From Vreelandella subterranea (GTDB lineage: Bacteria > Pseudomonadota > Gammaproteobacteria > Pseudomonadales > Halomonadaceae), in contig NZ_FOGS01000013.1 of assembly GCF_900111305.1 (NCBI RefSeq), positions 45,758 through 109,757 of the forward strand: a DNA stretch of 64,000 nt, given 5' to 3'. The position numbers and the translations under genes were made by a program. This document shows, piece after piece, positions 15,998-26,181 of this stretch. The notes under the pieces were generated by a model. It was not told the DNA's origin. It did no database searches and worked only from the letters and a program-made list of their open reading frames with translations. Each line of letters opens with the position of its first letter. The stretch's first letter is position 1.

Positions 15998-16459
15998 ATG
16001 TTGTCATCCTCCCACGAAGCCACCCCACGCGAGGTGGCTATCCAATTGCTCGCGAGGCGCGAATACTCGCGCACCGAGCTTGAGCGCAAGCTGGAACAGA
16101 AGGCGTTTGCTGCTGAGGATATCGACACCTGCCTGGACGCCCTGGTCGAGCAGGGCCTGCAGTCGGATGAGCGGTTTGCCGAAAGTTTAATTCGCTCACG
16201 GGTGAATCGCGGGCAGGGCGTCATTCGCATCAAAGGCGAGTTGCGCCAGCGCGGTATCGACCAGGAAGTCGCCACGGCAGCGTTTGCGATTGTCGAGGAA
16301 CGCGAGGCCGTCGACTGGTTCGAGCTGGCCCGTGATACCCTGGCGCGGCGCTTTTCATCGCCCGGTGACACCCCTAAAGAACGCGCTAAACGCGAGCGCT
16401 TTCTGGCGATGCGGGGGTTTGATTTTGACCAGATTCGCTACGCGCTGGATTGCCTGTAG
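15998..16459 (+). CDS. recX: Regulatory protein RecX
   Basis: RecX binds RecA filaments and limits their activity. The 153-residue all-helical protein has the family pattern of three-helix repeats. Typical segments are AIQLLARREYSRTELERKL, GLQSDERFAESLIRSRVNRGQG and a final FLAMRGFDFDQIRYAL. It is 15 bp downstream of recA and therefore likely co-induced in the SOS response. Confidence 0.92.
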   Translation: MLSSSHEATPREVAIQLLARREYSRTELERKLEQKAFAAEDIDTCLDALVEQGLQSDERFAESLIRSRVNRGQGVIRIKGELRQRGIDQEVATAAFAIVEEREAVDWFELARDTLARRFSSPGDTPKERAKRERFLAMRGFDFDQIRYALDCL

Positions 16460-16514
16460 CCTGCTTTATTGGGCGATTAACCCTTCTTTCTGACCGCTCT
16501 GCCACTAACTGCGG

Positions 16515-16543
16515 CTTTAGTCGTTTGACAACTGCGCTATAAT
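16515..16543 (+). promoter_or_regulatory. Predicted promoter of alaS
   Basis: A perfect TATAAT at 16538-16543 lies 73 bp before the alaS ATG. The -35 at the correct 17-bp distance is only CTTTAG (16515-16520). A TTGACA at 16525-16530 is too close (7 bp) to pair with this -10. Confidence 0.4.
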
Positions 16544-16616
16544 GGCGTCTTTGCGACCCCAGCGGGTAGCGGCGACAGCGCCCTGGGGCATCACGCTTTA
16601 TTGTTACGGATACCCT

Positions 16617-19226
16617 ATGAAGAGCGCAGAGATCAGACAGGCCTTTCTATCCTTTTTCGAAGAACACGGGCACACCATCGTGCCCACGAGTTCGCTAGTG
16701 CCGGGCAATGACCCGACGCTATTGTTCACCAATGCGGGCATGGTGCCTTTCAAGGATGTTTTCCTGGGCCGCGACCCGCGCCCCTACGTGCGCGCCACCT
16801 CGGCACAGCGCTGTGTTCGCGCGGGTGGCAAGCACAACGACCTGGATAACGTCGGCTACACCGCGCGCCACCACACCTTCTTTGAAATGCTGGGCAACTT
16901 CAGCTTCGGTGACTACTTCAAGCGTGATGCCATTCGCTTCGCCTGGACCTTTCTTACCGAGACCTTGGGCTTGCCCAAGGACAAGCTGTGGGTAACGGTA
17001 CACATCAGCGACGACGAAGCCGAGCGTATCTGGAAAGACGAGATTGGCATCGATCCTGAACGTTTTTCCAAGCTCGACGAAGATAACTTCTGGCAGATGG
17101 GCGATACCGGCCCCTGTGGCCCCAGTTCCGAAATCTTCTTTGACCACGGTCCCGAGGTCTGGGGTGGCCCGCCGGGAAGCCCGGAAGAAGACGGCGACCG
17201 CTATATCGAAATCTGGAACCTGGTGTTCATGCAGTTCGATCGCGACGCCGAAGGGACGCTCAACCCGCTGCCCAAGCCGTCCATCGATACCGGCATGGGC
17301 TTGGAGCGTGTCGCGGCCGTCATGCAGGGCGTGCACTCCAACTATGAAATCGACCTGTTCCAGAACCTGCTGCAGGCCGCCGCCAGCGCTACTGGTTACG
17401 CGGATACCACCGCGCCTTCCTTGCGGGTGATTGCCGACCACATCCGTTCCTGCACGTTCTTGATTGCCGATGACGTGCTGCCGTCCAATGAGGGGCGTGG
17501 TTATGTACTGCGCCGGATCATTCGTCGAGCGATTCGCCATGGCCACAAACTGGGCGCCACAGAGCCGTTCTTCCACAAGCTGGTTGACGCACTCGATGTG
17601 GAAATGGGCGATGCCTACCCCGAGCTGCGCGATGCACGCGAGCAGATCACCCGTGTCCTGCTCAAGGAAGAAGAGCAGTTTGCCCGTACGCTGGATCACG
17701 GCATGGGGCTGTTAAGCGCGGCACTCGATGACCTGCAGGGCGATGTATTGCCGGGGGAGACGGTGTTCAAGCTCTATGACACCTACGGATTCCCCTACGA
17801 CTTGACCGCCGATGTGTGCCGCGAGCGCGAAGTGACGCTGGATGAAGAGGGCTTTCAGCGGGAACTGGAAGCCCAGCGCGAGCGTGCCCGTGCGGCCAGC
17901 CAGTTTGGCGCCGATTACAGCGCTTCCATCGAGCTGGACGGCGAAACCATCTTTACCGGCTACGACCGGCTGGAAGACCAATCCAGCGTGACCGCCCTGG
18001 TGGATACCGAAGGCAACGAACTGGCAGCACTGGAAGCGGGGCAGAAGGGCGTTGTCGTGCTTGACCGGACCCCCTTTTACGGTGAATCGGGCGGTCAGGT
18101 CGGCGATACCGGTTACCTGCATGTGGACGGTGGGCGTTTCCAGGTCACCGACACACAAAAGCAAAGCGGACACCATCTTCACCAGGGGATCATGGTCGAG
18201 GGCACCATGAATGTCGGGGCCAAGGTGCGCGGCGAGGTGGATGCCAGTCTGCGCTCGGCCACCGTTCGCAACCACTCGGCGACCCACCTGCTGCATAAAG
18301 CGCTACGCATGGTGTTGGGTGACCACGTTCAGCAGAAAGGCTCGCTGGTCAATGCCGAGCGCCTGCGTTTCGACTTCAGTCACTTCGAGCCCATGACCGC
18401 CGAGCAACTGGCCGAAGTGGAGCGGCTGGTCAACGAACAGATCCTGGCCAACGCGCCGACCAAAATCGAGCAAATGAGTCTGGATCAGGCCAAGGCCAAG
18501 GGCGCAGCGGCGCTGTTTGAAGCCAAGTACGCCGATAACGTCCGCGTGCTGACCATCGGCGCCGATGACTTCTCGATAGAGCTGTGCGGCGGTACCCACG
18601 TGGCGCGCAGCGGCGACATCGGATGTTGCCACCTGGTCAGCGAAGCAGGCATTGCCTCAGGGGTGCGCCGCATCGAAGCGATTACCGGCGAAAATGCCCT
18701 GGCGTATTTCCGCGAACAGGAAGCCCGCGTCCAGCGGCTGGGCGAGCGGTTGAAGACCAAGCCCGAGCAGGTTGAGGCACGTGTCGAAGGGTTGGTCGAG
18801 CGCAACCGGAGTCTGGAAAAAGAGCTTGAGCAGCTCAAGGCCAAGCTTGCCAGCGCCGCCGGGAGTGACATGCTCAGCCAGGCCCAGGACGTTAACGGCG
18901 TCAAATTGCTGGCGACCCAGCTCGAGGGCGTATCGGGTAAAGAGCTGCGCGGCGTTCTCGACCAGCTCAAGAACAAGCTGGGTTCGGGCGTGATCATTCT
19001 TGGCGTGGCCGACACTGACGCTGGCAAGGTCAGCCTGATTGCTGGCGTCACCAAAGACCTCACCGACCGTGTCAAAGCGGGGGAGCTGGTCAACCATGTG
19101 GCCTCTCAGGTAGGCGGCAAAGGAGGTGGCCGCCCTGATATGGCCCAGGCAGGGGGGAGTCAGCCCGACGCGCTTCCCGCTGCGTTGAACAGTGTACCGG
19201 CATGGTTGGAAAACACGCTTAGCTAA
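16617..19226 (+). CDS. alaS: Alanyl-tRNA synthetase
   Basis: Charges tRNA-Ala and edits mischarged serine and glycine. The start at 16617 gives 869 residues beginning [19 protein letters not shown]. Upstream in-frame codons lack family similarity. The catalytic domain carries [18 protein letters not shown] and [18 protein letters not shown]. The editing domain has the zinc-binding HxxxH (NHSATHLLH) and CGGTH motifs near residues 565 and 665. A C-terminal coiled coil and C-Ala domain end with a [12 protein letters not shown] segment. A strong terminator follows, then lysC. Confidence 0.97.
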   Translation: MKSAEIRQAFLSFFEEHGHTIVPTSSLVPGNDPTLLFTNAGMVPFKDVFLGRDPRPYVRATSAQRCVRAGGKHNDLDNVGYTARHHTFFEMLGNFSFGDYFKRDAIRFAWTFLTETLGLPKDKLWVTVHISDDEAERIWKDEIGIDPERFSKLDEDNFWQMGDTGPCGPSSEIFFDHGPEVWGGPPGSPEEDGDRYIEIWNLVFMQFDRDAEGTLNPLPKPSIDTGMGLERVAAVMQGVHSNYEIDLFQNLLQAAASATGYADTTAPSLRVIADHIRSCTFLIADDVLPSNEGRGYVLRRIIRRAIRHGHKLGATEPFFHKLVDALDVEMGDAYPELRDAREQITRVLLKEEEQFARTLDHGMGLLSAALDDLQGDVLPGETVFKLYDTYGFPYDLTADVCREREVTLDEEGFQRELEAQRERARAASQFGADYSASIELDGETIFTGYDRLEDQSSVTALVDTEGNELAALEAGQKGVVVLDRTPFYGESGGQVGDTGYLHVDGGRFQVTDTQKQSGHHLHQGIMVEGTMNVGAKVRGEVDASLRSATVRNHSATHLLHKALRMVLGDHVQQKGSLVNAERLRFDFSHFEPMTAEQLAEVERLVNEQILANAPTKIEQMSLDQAKAKGAAALFEAKYADNVRVLTIGADDFSIELCGGTHVARSGDIGCCHLVSEAGIASGVRRIEAITGENALAYFREQEARVQRLGERLKTKPEQVEARVEGLVERNRSLEKELEQLKAKLASAAGSDMLSQAQDVNGVKLLATQLEGVSGKELRGVLDQLKNKLGSGVIILGVADTDAGKVSLIAGVTKDLTDRVKAGELVNHVASQVGGKGGGRPDMAQAGGSQPDALPAALNSVPAWLENTLS

Positions 19227-19232
19227 ACAGAG

Positions 19233-19266
19233 AAGCCGGTGGCATTATTTGCTACCGGCTTTTTTG
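19233..19266 (+). terminator. Terminator between alaS and lysC
   Basis: The arms AAGCCGGT (19233-19240) and ACCGGCTT (19254-19261) are followed by TTTTTGCTT. It separates alaS from lysC. Confidence 0.9.
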
Positions 19267-19300
19267 CTTCATACATTTCCAAATCACAGGAAAACGGCAT

Positions 19301-20551
19301 ATGGCACTATACGTTCAGAAGTTCGGCGGCACCTCGGTGGGCTCTGTCGACCGTATCAAGGCCGTGGCGGAAAAGGTCAAAGGCTTTCGCGACCAGGGCC
19401 ACCAGGTGGTCGTGGTGGTCTCCGCGATGAGCGGCGAGACCAATCGCCTGACCGATATGGCGCACGCGTTAAACGACGACCCCGCCCCGCGCGAGATGGA
19501 CATGCTGCTGTCCACCGGCGAGCAGGTGACGATCTCTCTGCTGGCGATGGCGCTCCAGCAGGCAGGTGTGGCGGCAACGTCGCATACCGGTGCCCAGGTG
19601 GGTATCCACACCGACAGTGCCTATACCAAGGCGCGCATCCAGCGTATCGAAACCGAAGACCTGAAAGCCGATCTGGACGCCGGTCAGGTTGTCGTGGTGG
19701 CAGGCTTCCAGGGTGTCGATGAGGAAGGCAATATCACCACCCTGGGGCGTGGCGGTTCAGATACCACCGGCGTGGCGCTGGCGGCCGCACTGGGCGCCGA
19801 TGAATGCCAGATCTATACCGACGTTGATGGCGTTTACACGACCGACCCCCGTGTCTGCTCCAAGGCGCAACGGTTGGAAAACATTACCGTTGAAGAAATG
19901 CTTGAGCTGGCAAGTCTGGGCTCGAAAGTACTGCAAATTCGCGCGGTCGAGTTTGCCGGTAAATACAACGTTCCCCTGCGGGTGCTGTCGAGCTTTGAAG
20001 ACGGCCCCGGTACCCTGATTGTTGCAGAAGCAGACAAAGACGAGGACTCCATGGAAGAACCGCTGATCTCCGGTATTGCCTTTACCAAAAACGAAGCCAA
20101 GCTAACCCTGCTCAACACGCCTGATGTGCCGGGTGTTGCCTCGCGCATTCTGGGGCCGATTGCCGACGCCAATATCGAAGTCGACATGATCGTCCAGAAC
20201 GTGGCCCCGGCAGGCGATTACACCGACTTCACGTTTACCGTGGCCAAAGGTGATTACAAGGCCACCAAAAAGCTGCTTGAAGAAACCGTGATTCCAGGTC
20301 TGGGCGGCGGTGAGTTGCGGGGTGATGACAACATCGCGAAAGTATCGCTGGTGGGTGTTGGTATGCGTTCTCACGCGGGCGTGGCATCGAAAATGTTTCG
20401 CGTGCTGGCTGACGAAAACGTTAATATCCGTATGGTGTCCACCTCCGAGATTAAAATTTCGGTGGTGATTGACGAGAAACATATGGAGCTGGCCGTGAAT
20501 GCCCTGCACAAAGCATTCGGCCTGGATAAGTCAGATATCGAATCTGAATAA
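19301..20551 (+). CDS. lysC: Aspartate kinase (with probable internal beta-subunit start)
   Basis: Phosphorylates aspartate, the first step toward lysine, threonine, methionine and, in halophiles, ectoine. The 416 residues have the kinase domain ([11 protein letters not shown] at residues 5-15; [18 protein letters not shown] near 150) followed by two ACT domains for feedback control. At 20051 an in-frame ATG, preceded by GAGGACTCC, opens a segment ([17 protein letters not shown]) that corresponds to the separately translated beta subunit in alpha2-beta2 aspartokinases such as the Corynebacterium enzyme. No lysine riboswitch is apparent in the short leader after the alaS terminator. Confidence 0.95.
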   Translation: MALYVQKFGGTSVGSVDRIKAVAEKVKGFRDQGHQVVVVVSAMSGETNRLTDMAHALNDDPAPREMDMLLSTGEQVTISLLAMALQQAGVAATSHTGAQVGIHTDSAYTKARIQRIETEDLKADLDAGQVVVVAGFQGVDEEGNITTLGRGGSDTTGVALAAALGADECQIYTDVDGVYTTDPRVCSKAQRLENITVEEMLELASLGSKVLQIRAVEFAGKYNVPLRVLSSFEDGPGTLIVAEADKDEDSMEEPLISGIAFTKNEAKLTLLNTPDVPGVASRILGPIADANIEVDMIVQNVAPAGDYTDFTFTVAKGDYKATKKLLEETVIPGLGGGELRGDDNIAKVSLVGVGMRSHAGVASKMFRVLADENVNIRMVSTSEIKISVVIDEKHMELAVNALHKAFGLDKSDIESE

Positions 20552-20662
20552 CATTAACGCCTTATACCTTCTACGCTGAAGGGTACTTGCCGCCGTGTGG
20601 TGGTGAGCTTTCTTTCAACGGGAGGTTAAGGTGTCATGGAGCCTGTGCCTTTGGTGGCAGGG

Positions 20663-20691
20663 GGTGCCATGCCGCATAATGGCATGGTACC
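20663..20691 (+). promoter_or_regulatory. Stable hairpin in the csrA upstream region
   Basis: Arms of 11 bp (20663-20673 and 20681-20691, one mismatch) enclose a GCATAAT loop about 55 bp before the csrA ATG. There is no T-run, so it is not an obvious terminator. A TATAAA at 20716-20721 downstream may be a -10 element. Function is unknown. Confidence 0.4.
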
Positions 20692-20743
20692 GCCGCCGGC
20701 GGACACATCCCGTTGTATAAAACGTCTGAGAAGGAGATCAGCC

Positions 20744-20932
20744 ATGCTCATCCTAACCCGCCGTGTCGGCGAAACCCTGATGATCGGGGATGAAATCACC
20801 GTCACCGTACTAGGTGTGAAGGGTAACCAGGTTCGTATCGGCGTCAATGCGCCAAAAGACGTGGCGGTTCACCGTGAAGAGATATACCAGCGTATTCAGC
20901 GCGAACGCAGTGATGAAAGTGAAGCCGAGTGA
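20744..20932 (+). CDS. csrA: Carbon storage regulator CsrA/RsmA
   Basis: CsrA binds GGA motifs in mRNA leaders and represses or stabilises messages. It is itself sequestered by CsrB/RsmZ-type RNAs. The 62-residue protein starts [18 protein letters not shown] and includes the RNA-binding [14 protein letters not shown] and HREEIYQRI segments. The start at 20744 is clear: AAGGAGATC precedes the ATG and the N-terminus is invariant in the family. The reading frame extends upstream to 20636 but that part has no similarity to CsrA. Its position between lysC and tRNA-Ser is the same as in pseudomonads. The RsmZ-like RNA at 10.8 kb is its probable antagonist. Confidence 0.96.
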   Translation: MLILTRRVGETLMIGDEITVTVLGVKGNQVRIGVNAPKDVAVHREEIYQRIQRERSDESEAE

Positions 20933-21053
20933 GCGCTGTTTGGCGGTGCGGTAGTGCCGTGTCATACGCGTAAGGTAAGGTCGGCGCGAAAAAAATCCGA
21001 GCAGGGCTGGACAACTTTCTGCTAAATCGGTAACATTCGCGCCGTGCCGTTAA

Positions 21054-21146
21054 GGAGAGGTGGCCGAGTGGCTGAAGGCGCTCCCCTGCTAAGGGAGTAT
21101 AGGGTTTATAGCCCTATCGAGGGTTCGAATCCCTCTCTCTCCGCCA
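21054..21146 (+). tRNA. tRNA-Ser (GCT)
   Basis: A 93-nt class II tRNA with encoded CCA. The acceptor arms are GGAGAGG and TCTCTCC. The anticodon loop CTGCTAA gives anticodon GCT (serine AGC/AGU codons). It has a long variable arm and the T-arm GAGGG-TTCGAAT-CCCTC. Confidence 0.97.
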
Positions 21147-21163
21147 GCCGCACACCAAGGTAA

Positions 21164-21240
21164 GCGCCCGTAGCTCAGCTGGATAGAGTATCTGACTACG
21201 AATCAGAGGGTCGGAGGTTCGAATCCTCCCGGGCGCGCCA
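21164..21240 (+). tRNA. tRNA-Arg (ACG), copy 1
   Basis: A 77-nt tRNA with CCA end. The acceptor arm GCGCCCG pairs with CGGGCGC, and the anticodon loop CTACGAA gives ACG (arginine CGN codons after inosine modification). It is probably co-transcribed with the tRNA-Ser 17 bp upstream. Confidence 0.97.
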
Positions 21241-21299
21241 CCTTTTTCAGATGTTGTTTTACCCGTGTTTTTAGATAGATAACGTGGAATAACATCCAC

Positions 21300-21376
21300 G
21301 CGCCCGTAGCTCAGCTGGATAGAGTATCTGACTACGAATCAGAGGGTCGGAGGTTCGAATCCTCCCGGGCGCGCCA
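21300..21376 (+). tRNA. tRNA-Arg (ACG), copy 2
   Basis: It is identical over its 77 nt to the copy at 21164-21240, including the CCA end. The spacer between the two copies is 59 bp and not repeated, so only the tRNA body is duplicated. Confidence 0.97.
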
Positions 21377-21382
21377 GATTCC

Positions 21383-21412
21383 AAACCCGTCCTTTTCAAG
21401 GGCGGGTTTTCT
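21383..21412 (+). terminator. Terminator of the tRNA cluster
   Basis: The arm AAACCCGTCC (21383-21392) pairs with GGCGGGTTT (21401-21409), and TTTTC follows. It ends the Ser-Arg-Arg tRNA transcript. Confidence 0.8.
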
Positions 21413-21461
21413 GCTTTCTAGTCAGGCTCAAGCGACTCGTGCTTGAGTCTCGTGCTCGTTT

Positions 21462-21494
21462 AGCGCCCCACTTAACGGTAGGGGCGCTTTTTTT
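21462..21494 (+). terminator. Second terminator between the tRNA cluster and dusC
   Basis: The arms AGCGCCCC (21462-21469) and GGGGCGCT (21481-21488) are followed by seven T residues on the plus strand. It faces the convergent dusC and may protect it from tRNA-operon readthrough. A further hairpin (CTCAAGC/GCTTGAG) lies at 21427-21447. Confidence 0.8.
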
Positions 21495-22488
21495 ATGCCG
21501 TCTCGGCCATGCGGGCTGGCACAACCAGGCTTTCCAGCAGGGTGTCCAGGTCGGTAATCCGCTTGACGCGCTGAAAGTGCAGGTTGGACTCCGCATTGCC
21601 CTGCCGCATCTGCGCAAGCCACTGTTTGACGAGCGATACCACCACTTTCTTCGGCAGCTGTTGACGCTGACGATGCGCATATTGCTTGAGAACGCTGGCG
21701 CGCATTGACCAGGTGGTGTCGGCCAGGCGCTCGCCGGTGCGTTGCCAGTGTCGTATCCTGGGCGCCAGCCAGGGGTCGGCCAGGGCACTGCGTCCCAGCA
21801 TGACATCGCGGCATCCGGATAGTGTGCGCGCTTTCCAGTAGTCTTCCAGGGACCAGATATCGCCATTGGCCACCACCGGCAGTGAAACGCGGTGGCGAAT
21901 CCTGGCGATCCATTCCCAGTGGGCGGGTGGCCGGTAGCCTTCGTCGCGGGTGCGCCCGTGAACCACAAGCCGAGCGGCGCCGCCGACTTCAGTGGCCTGG
22001 GCGCAGGCAATGGCCAGGCGGCGGTCAGAGAACCCCAGGCGAATTTTGGCTGTCACGGGGATTTCGCCGTCCAGGGCGCGAGCAACCGCTCTCACGGCCT
22101 GGTAAACGCGCTCGGGCTGGCGCAGGAGCGATGCGCCGCCGTCGTGACGGTTGACGAGCTTGGCCGGGCAGCCGAAATTAAGGTCAATGCTCCGCGCCCC
22201 GAGTGACAAGGCCTGGCGGGCATTGGCGGCGAGAGCTACCGGATCGGCGCCCAGGAGTTGCAGGTGAACAGGAATACCGCTGGGCGTGGCAACCTGGTCG
22301 CGGGCGAGTTCAGGACAGTGTTTGTAAAACACCCGAGGCGGTAGGCGGGCATCGACGACACGCACAAATTCCGTCACTGTCCAGTCAAACCCAGGCGTGA
22401 CCGTCAGCAGCTCGCGCGTGACCGCATCGATCACCCCCTCCATGGGGGCTAGTCCGATTTCGCCTTTATGTAGTAAATTAACAACCAT
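21493..22488 (-). CDS. dusC: tRNA-dihydrouridine synthase C
   Basis: A flavin enzyme that reduces a uridine in the tRNA D-arm (U16 in the E. coli DusC class). The 331 residues carry the FMN-barrel start GLAPMEGVIDAVTRE, the Dus signature SIDLNFGCPAKLVNRHDGGASLL near residues 100-120 with its catalytic cysteine, and VHGRTRDEGY and VANGDIWS later. The length and the APMEG motif place it in the DusC group rather than DusA or DusB. It is convergent with the tRNA genes and divergent from oadG. Confidence 0.92.
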   Translation of the reverse strand: MVVNLLHKGEIGLAPMEGVIDAVTRELLTVTPGFDWTVTEFVRVVDARLPPRVFYKHCPELARDQVATPSGIPVHLQLLGADPVALAANARQALSLGARSIDLNFGCPAKLVNRHDGGASLLRQPERVYQAVRAVARALDGEIPVTAKIRLGFSDRRLAIACAQATEVGGAARLVVHGRTRDEGYRPPAHWEWIARIRHRVSLPVVANGDIWSLEDYWKARTLSGCRDVMLGRSALADPWLAPRIRHWQRTGERLADTTWSMRASVLKQYAHRQRQQLPKKVVVSLVKQWLAQMRQGNAESNLHFQRVKRITDLDTLLESLVVPARMAETA

Positions 22489-22615
22489 GACTTACACCAT
22501 CGCGCCATTGCATTCTTCAGGGGGTGTGGCAGGTTAGTGTATTCCCAGTACTGCGCCAAGCGTCAATGGGCGGTCGCGTTGATGGTCTTATCCGTTACCA
22601 GAAAGGAGAAGCCTT

Positions 22616-22873
22616 ATGCAGGACCCGGAACTATTACAGGAAGGCCTCGGGCTTATGGCGTTAGGCATGGGGTTTGTGTTTGTTTTTCTTGCGATTTTGG
22701 TTTTTACGCTGACCTTGATGTCAGGCATCATACGGCGCTTTCAGCCCACCCCTGCCCCGGTTGCCTCTGGTGACAGCGCCAAACCTAAGTCACCAGCAAA
22801 AAACCAGGACGATGAGACACTCGCCGTGATTAGTGCTGCAGTGCACCGTTATCGCTCGAAAAGACGTCGTTAA
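22616..22873 (+). CDS. oadG: Oxaloacetate decarboxylase gamma subunit
   Basis: Small membrane anchor of the sodium-pumping oxaloacetate decarboxylase. The 85 residues have one membrane span at about residues 15-40 (MALGMGFVFVFLAILVFTLTLM) followed by a hydrophilic, Pro/Lys-rich tail ending in basic residues, as usual for OadG. The AAAGGAGAAG ribosome binding site is strong. It heads the operon oadG-oadA-oadB. Confidence 0.9.
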   Translation: MQDPELLQEGLGLMALGMGFVFVFLAILVFTLTLMSGIIRRFQPTPAPVASGDSAKPKSPAKNQDDETLAVISAAVHRYRSKRRR

Positions 22874-22964
22874 CTTTCATCTTTTGTCGGGGTGCTCAGC
22901 CAAAACCGCATAAAACTTTGTTATTTTTACTACAAATAAACATTCCTTGACTACGAGCCAAGCC

Positions 22965-24776
22965 ATGAACGAAACAAAAAGACCACTAGGCATTACCGAT
23001 GTCGTGCTTCGCGACGCCCATCAGTCGCTGTTTGCTACCCGTCTGCGTCTGGCTGACATGCTGCCGATTGCCGAAAAGCTGGATAAAGTCGGCTACTGGT
23101 CCCTGGAAACCTGGGGCGGCGCGACGTTCGACGCCTGCATTCGCTATCTGGGTGAAGATCCCTGGGATCGCATTCGGGCCCTCAAGGACGCCATGCCCAA
23201 TACGCCCCAGGCCATGCTGCTGCGCGGCCAGAACCTGCTGGGCTATCGCCATTACGCCGACGATGTGGTGGATAAATTCGTCGAGCGTGCCAAAACCAAC
23301 GGTGTCGATGTATTTCGCGTCTTTGATGCGATGAACGACCCGCGTAATCTGGAACGCGCCATCAAGGCGGTTCGCCAGGTGGGCGGTCATGCGCAGGGGA
23401 CCATTTCTTACACGGTTAGTCCGGTCCATACCCTGGATAGCTGGGTTGACCTCGCCAAGACCATCGCGGCCATGGGCGCGGATTCGTTGGCTATCAAGGA
23501 TATGGCGGGTCTACTCACGCCTTACACCGCGTTTGAGCTGGTCTCGCGTCTCAAGAAAGAGCTGTCGATTCCCGTGCACCTGCATTGTCACGCCACCACG
23601 GGGCTTTCCACCTCGACCATTCTCAAGGCGGTCGAGGCAGGCATCGATAACGTCGATACCGCCATTTCGTCAATGTCGATGACCTACGGCCACAGTCCCA
23701 CCGAATCGGTGGTGGCGATGCTCAAGGATACCGACCGCGATACCGGGCTCGACCTTGAACTGCTGGAAGATATCGCCAGCTACTTCCGCGGCGTGCGCAA
23801 GAAGTACGCTGCCTTTGAAGGCTCGCTGCGCGGCATCGACTCGCGGATTCTGATCGCCCAGGTGCCCGGCGGCATGCTGACCAACATGGAAGGCCAGCTC
23901 AAGGAGCAGGGCGCGGGCGACAAGCTCGACGATGTGCTCACCGAAATCCCCCGTGTACGCGAAGACCTGGGCTTTATTCCGCTGGTCACGCCGACCTCGC
24001 AGATTGTCGGCACCCAGGCAGTGATGAACGTCATGATGGGCGAGCGCTATCAGTCCATTTCCAAAGAAGTCCAGGCGCTGCTAAAGGGCGAGTACGGCGC
24101 TGCACCGGCACCCTTCAACAGTGAGCTGCAGCAACGCGTGCTGGAGGGTGGCGAGCCGATTACCTGCCGCCCGGCGGATAACCTCTCCCCGGAAATGGAC
24201 AAGCTGGCCAGCGAACTGAAGGACAATGCCAAGGCCGACGGCATTCGCCTGGCCGAAGGCGAGCAGCAGGTCGACGACGTGCTGACTTACGCGCTGTTTC
24301 CGCAGATTGGTCTCAAATTCCTCAAGAACCGCGACAATCCCGACGCCTTTGAGCCCGAGCCCCAGGCAGCCGAGGCGGAAACGGCCAGCGTGCCTGCCAA
24401 GGCAGAAAGCAAGGCACCTGCCGTCAGTGACGGCCCGGAAACCTACACCGTCAAACTCAACGGCAAGGCGTTTGTCGTGGAAGTCGCTGAAGGCGGTGAC
24501 ATCAGCGATGTGAAAGAACAGGCCGCGGGCAGTGCCGCTCCGAAGGAAGAAGCACCGGCCCCCAGCGGCGAAGCCATCACCGCGCCGCTCGCTGGCAACA
24601 TCTTCAAGGTCAATGTGCGCCCGGGCGATAGCGTCCAAGAAGGTGACGTGGTGATTATTCTTGAAGCGATGAAAATGGAAACCGAAGTGCGTGCCAGCAG
24701 TGCCGGGACCGTTTCGGCTGTTAGCGTCAGTGAAGGCGACAGCGTTGTCGTTGGCGATACGCTGATCGAACTTTAA
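22965..24776 (+). CDS. oadA: Oxaloacetate decarboxylase alpha subunit (biotin protein)
   Basis: The alpha subunit transfers the carboxyl group of oxaloacetate to biotin. The ATG at 22965 is preferred ([21 protein letters not shown]); a TTG 18 bp upstream is also possible, and neither has a good ribosome binding site. The 603 residues comprise the carboxyltransferase barrel ([24 protein letters not shown]), a linker rich in Ala, Pro and Glu at about 450-480, and a C-terminal biotinyl domain with the biotinylated lysine in EAMKMETE. Together with OadB and OadG it couples decarboxylation to sodium export, a fit for a halophile. Confidence 0.95.
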   Translation: MNETKRPLGITDVVLRDAHQSLFATRLRLADMLPIAEKLDKVGYWSLETWGGATFDACIRYLGEDPWDRIRALKDAMPNTPQAMLLRGQNLLGYRHYADDVVDKFVERAKTNGVDVFRVFDAMNDPRNLERAIKAVRQVGGHAQGTISYTVSPVHTLDSWVDLAKTIAAMGADSLAIKDMAGLLTPYTAFELVSRLKKELSIPVHLHCHATTGLSTSTILKAVEAGIDNVDTAISSMSMTYGHSPTESVVAMLKDTDRDTGLDLELLEDIASYFRGVRKKYAAFEGSLRGIDSRILIAQVPGGMLTNMEGQLKEQGAGDKLDDVLTEIPRVREDLGFIPLVTPTSQIVGTQAVMNVMMGERYQSISKEVQALLKGEYGAAPAPFNSELQQRVLEGGEPITCRPADNLSPEMDKLASELKDNAKADGIRLAEGEQQVDDVLTYALFPQIGLKFLKNRDNPDAFEPEPQAAEAETASVPAKAESKAPAVSDGPETYTVKLNGKAFVVEVAEGGDISDVKEQAAGSAAPKEEAPAPSGEAITAPLAGNIFKVNVRPGDSVQEGDVVIILEAMKMETEVRASSAGTVSAVSVSEGDSVVVGDTLIEL

Positions 24777-24785
24777 GGACCCCTC

Positions 24786-26108
24786 ATGGATAAATTACTG
24801 ACCCTATGGCAAGGCTCCGGGCTTTATAACCTGGAGGTGGGCCAAGCCGTGATGGTGGTGGTGGGCCTGTTACTGCTTTATCTCGCCATCTACAAGAAGT
24901 TTGAGCCACTGCTGCTGGTGCCGATTGGCTTTGGCGGCATCCTCGCCAATATCCCAGAAGCCGGATTGGCGCTGTCCGCGCTGGATCAGGCGATTGACGT
25001 GGGGCGGCCGGTATTGCTGGAACAGATTGCCTCAGCGCTGGGTGGCAGCCTGGACAGTCAGGCGAATATCGAGAGCTGGCGCACGAGCCTTCAACAGATG
25101 ATGGCCAATGGCGCATCGGCCGAGCAGCTAGCCACCGCAAAAGCCTTGGCCGAAGGGGCGGGCTATGGCGATGGCTTGCTGTACATGTTTTACACCGTGG
25201 CGATTACCTCGGGCATTGCACCGCTGATTATCTTCATGGGCGTTGGTGCCATGACCGACTTTGGGCCGCTGCTGGCCAATCCAAGAACGCTGTTTCTCGG
25301 CGCCGCCGCGCAGTTCGGCATCTTCGCCACGCTCTTCGGCGCCGTGCTGCTGTCGTCGATGGGCTGGATGGATTTCTCGCTCAATCAGGCGGCCGCCATC
25401 GGCATTATCGGTGGGGCGGATGGTCCGACATCGATCTACGTATCGAGCGTACTCGCCCCTGAACTGCTGGGTGCCATTGCCGTGGCCGCTTACGCCTATA
25501 TGGCACTGGTGCCGTTGATCCAGCCTCCGATCATGCGCCTTCTGACCTCAAAGAAAGAGCGCGAGATCACCATGACGCAGCTGCGCCCGGTGTCGAAGCT
25601 CGAGAAAATCGTGTTTCCGTTGCTGCTGTTGATCCTGGTGGCGCTGTTTCTGCCCGATGCGTCGCCGCTGCTGGGTATGTTCTGCTTTGGCAACCTGATG
25701 CGCGAATGCGGCGTGGTCGAGCGGTTAAGCGACACGGCGCAAAACTCCCTGATCAATATCGTGACGATCATGCTCGGGCTGGCGGTGGGCTCCAAGCTCA
25801 TGGCCGACAGCTTCCTGGCCGTGGAAACGCTGGGCATCATGGCGCTGGGGATCGTCGCCTTCGGGATCGGCACCACGGCAGGCGTGCTGATGGCCAAACT
25901 GATGAACCTGGTGAGCAAAATGCCGATCAACCCCTTGATTGGTGCGGCAGGTGTTTCGGCGGTGCCCATGGCGGCACGCGTGGCCAACAAGGTGGGGCTG
26001 GAGTCCAACCCGCATAACTTCCTGCTGATGCACGCCATGGGGCCGAATGTGGCCGGGGTGATCGGCTCGGCGGTGGCCGCAGGGGTAATGATCAAGTACT
26101 TAGGTTAG
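24786..26108 (+). CDS. oadB: Oxaloacetate decarboxylase beta subunit (sodium pump)
   Basis: An integral membrane subunit that decarboxylates carboxybiotin and moves sodium ions outward. The 440 residues contain about nine hydrophobic spans, with conserved segments [31 protein letters not shown] (the aspartate region important for sodium coupling) and [18 protein letters not shown]. It starts 9 bp after oadA and ends the operon before a strong terminator. Confidence 0.95.
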   Translation: MDKLLTLWQGSGLYNLEVGQAVMVVVGLLLLYLAIYKKFEPLLLVPIGFGGILANIPEAGLALSALDQAIDVGRPVLLEQIASALGGSLDSQANIESWRTSLQQMMANGASAEQLATAKALAEGAGYGDGLLYMFYTVAITSGIAPLIIFMGVGAMTDFGPLLANPRTLFLGAAAQFGIFATLFGAVLLSSMGWMDFSLNQAAAIGIIGGADGPTSIYVSSVLAPELLGAIAVAAYAYMALVPLIQPPIMRLLTSKKEREITMTQLRPVSKLEKIVFPLLLLILVALFLPDASPLLGMFCFGNLMRECGVVERLSDTAQNSLINIVTIMLGLAVGSKLMADSFLAVETLGIMALGIVAFGIGTTAGVLMAKLMNLVSKMPINPLIGAAGVSAVPMAARVANKVGLESNPHNFLLMHAMGPNVAGVIGSAVAAGVMIKYLG

Positions 26109-26144
26109 TCAGTGCTTAGGGTAAAAAAACACCTGACGCTCAGC

Positions 26145-26179
26145 AAAACGGCCGCACCTTCAACGGGCGGCCGTTTTTT
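26145..26179 (+). terminator. Terminator between oadB and yigZ
   Basis: The arms AAAACGGCCGC (26145-26155) and GCGGCCGTTTT (26167-26177) enclose an 11-nt loop. The T-run after the hairpin on plus, and the A-run before it, make it work in both directions. It separates oadB from the convergent yigZ. Confidence 0.9.
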
Positions 26180-26181
26180 GC

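Noticed and set aside
16525..16543. TTGACA followed by TATAAT before alaS
   Set aside because: The spacer is only 7 bp, so they cannot form one sigma-70 promoter; only the TATAAT was kept as a -10.
19267..19300. Lysine riboswitch before lysC
   Set aside because: Only about 35 bp separate the alaS terminator from the lysC start, too short for a riboswitch.
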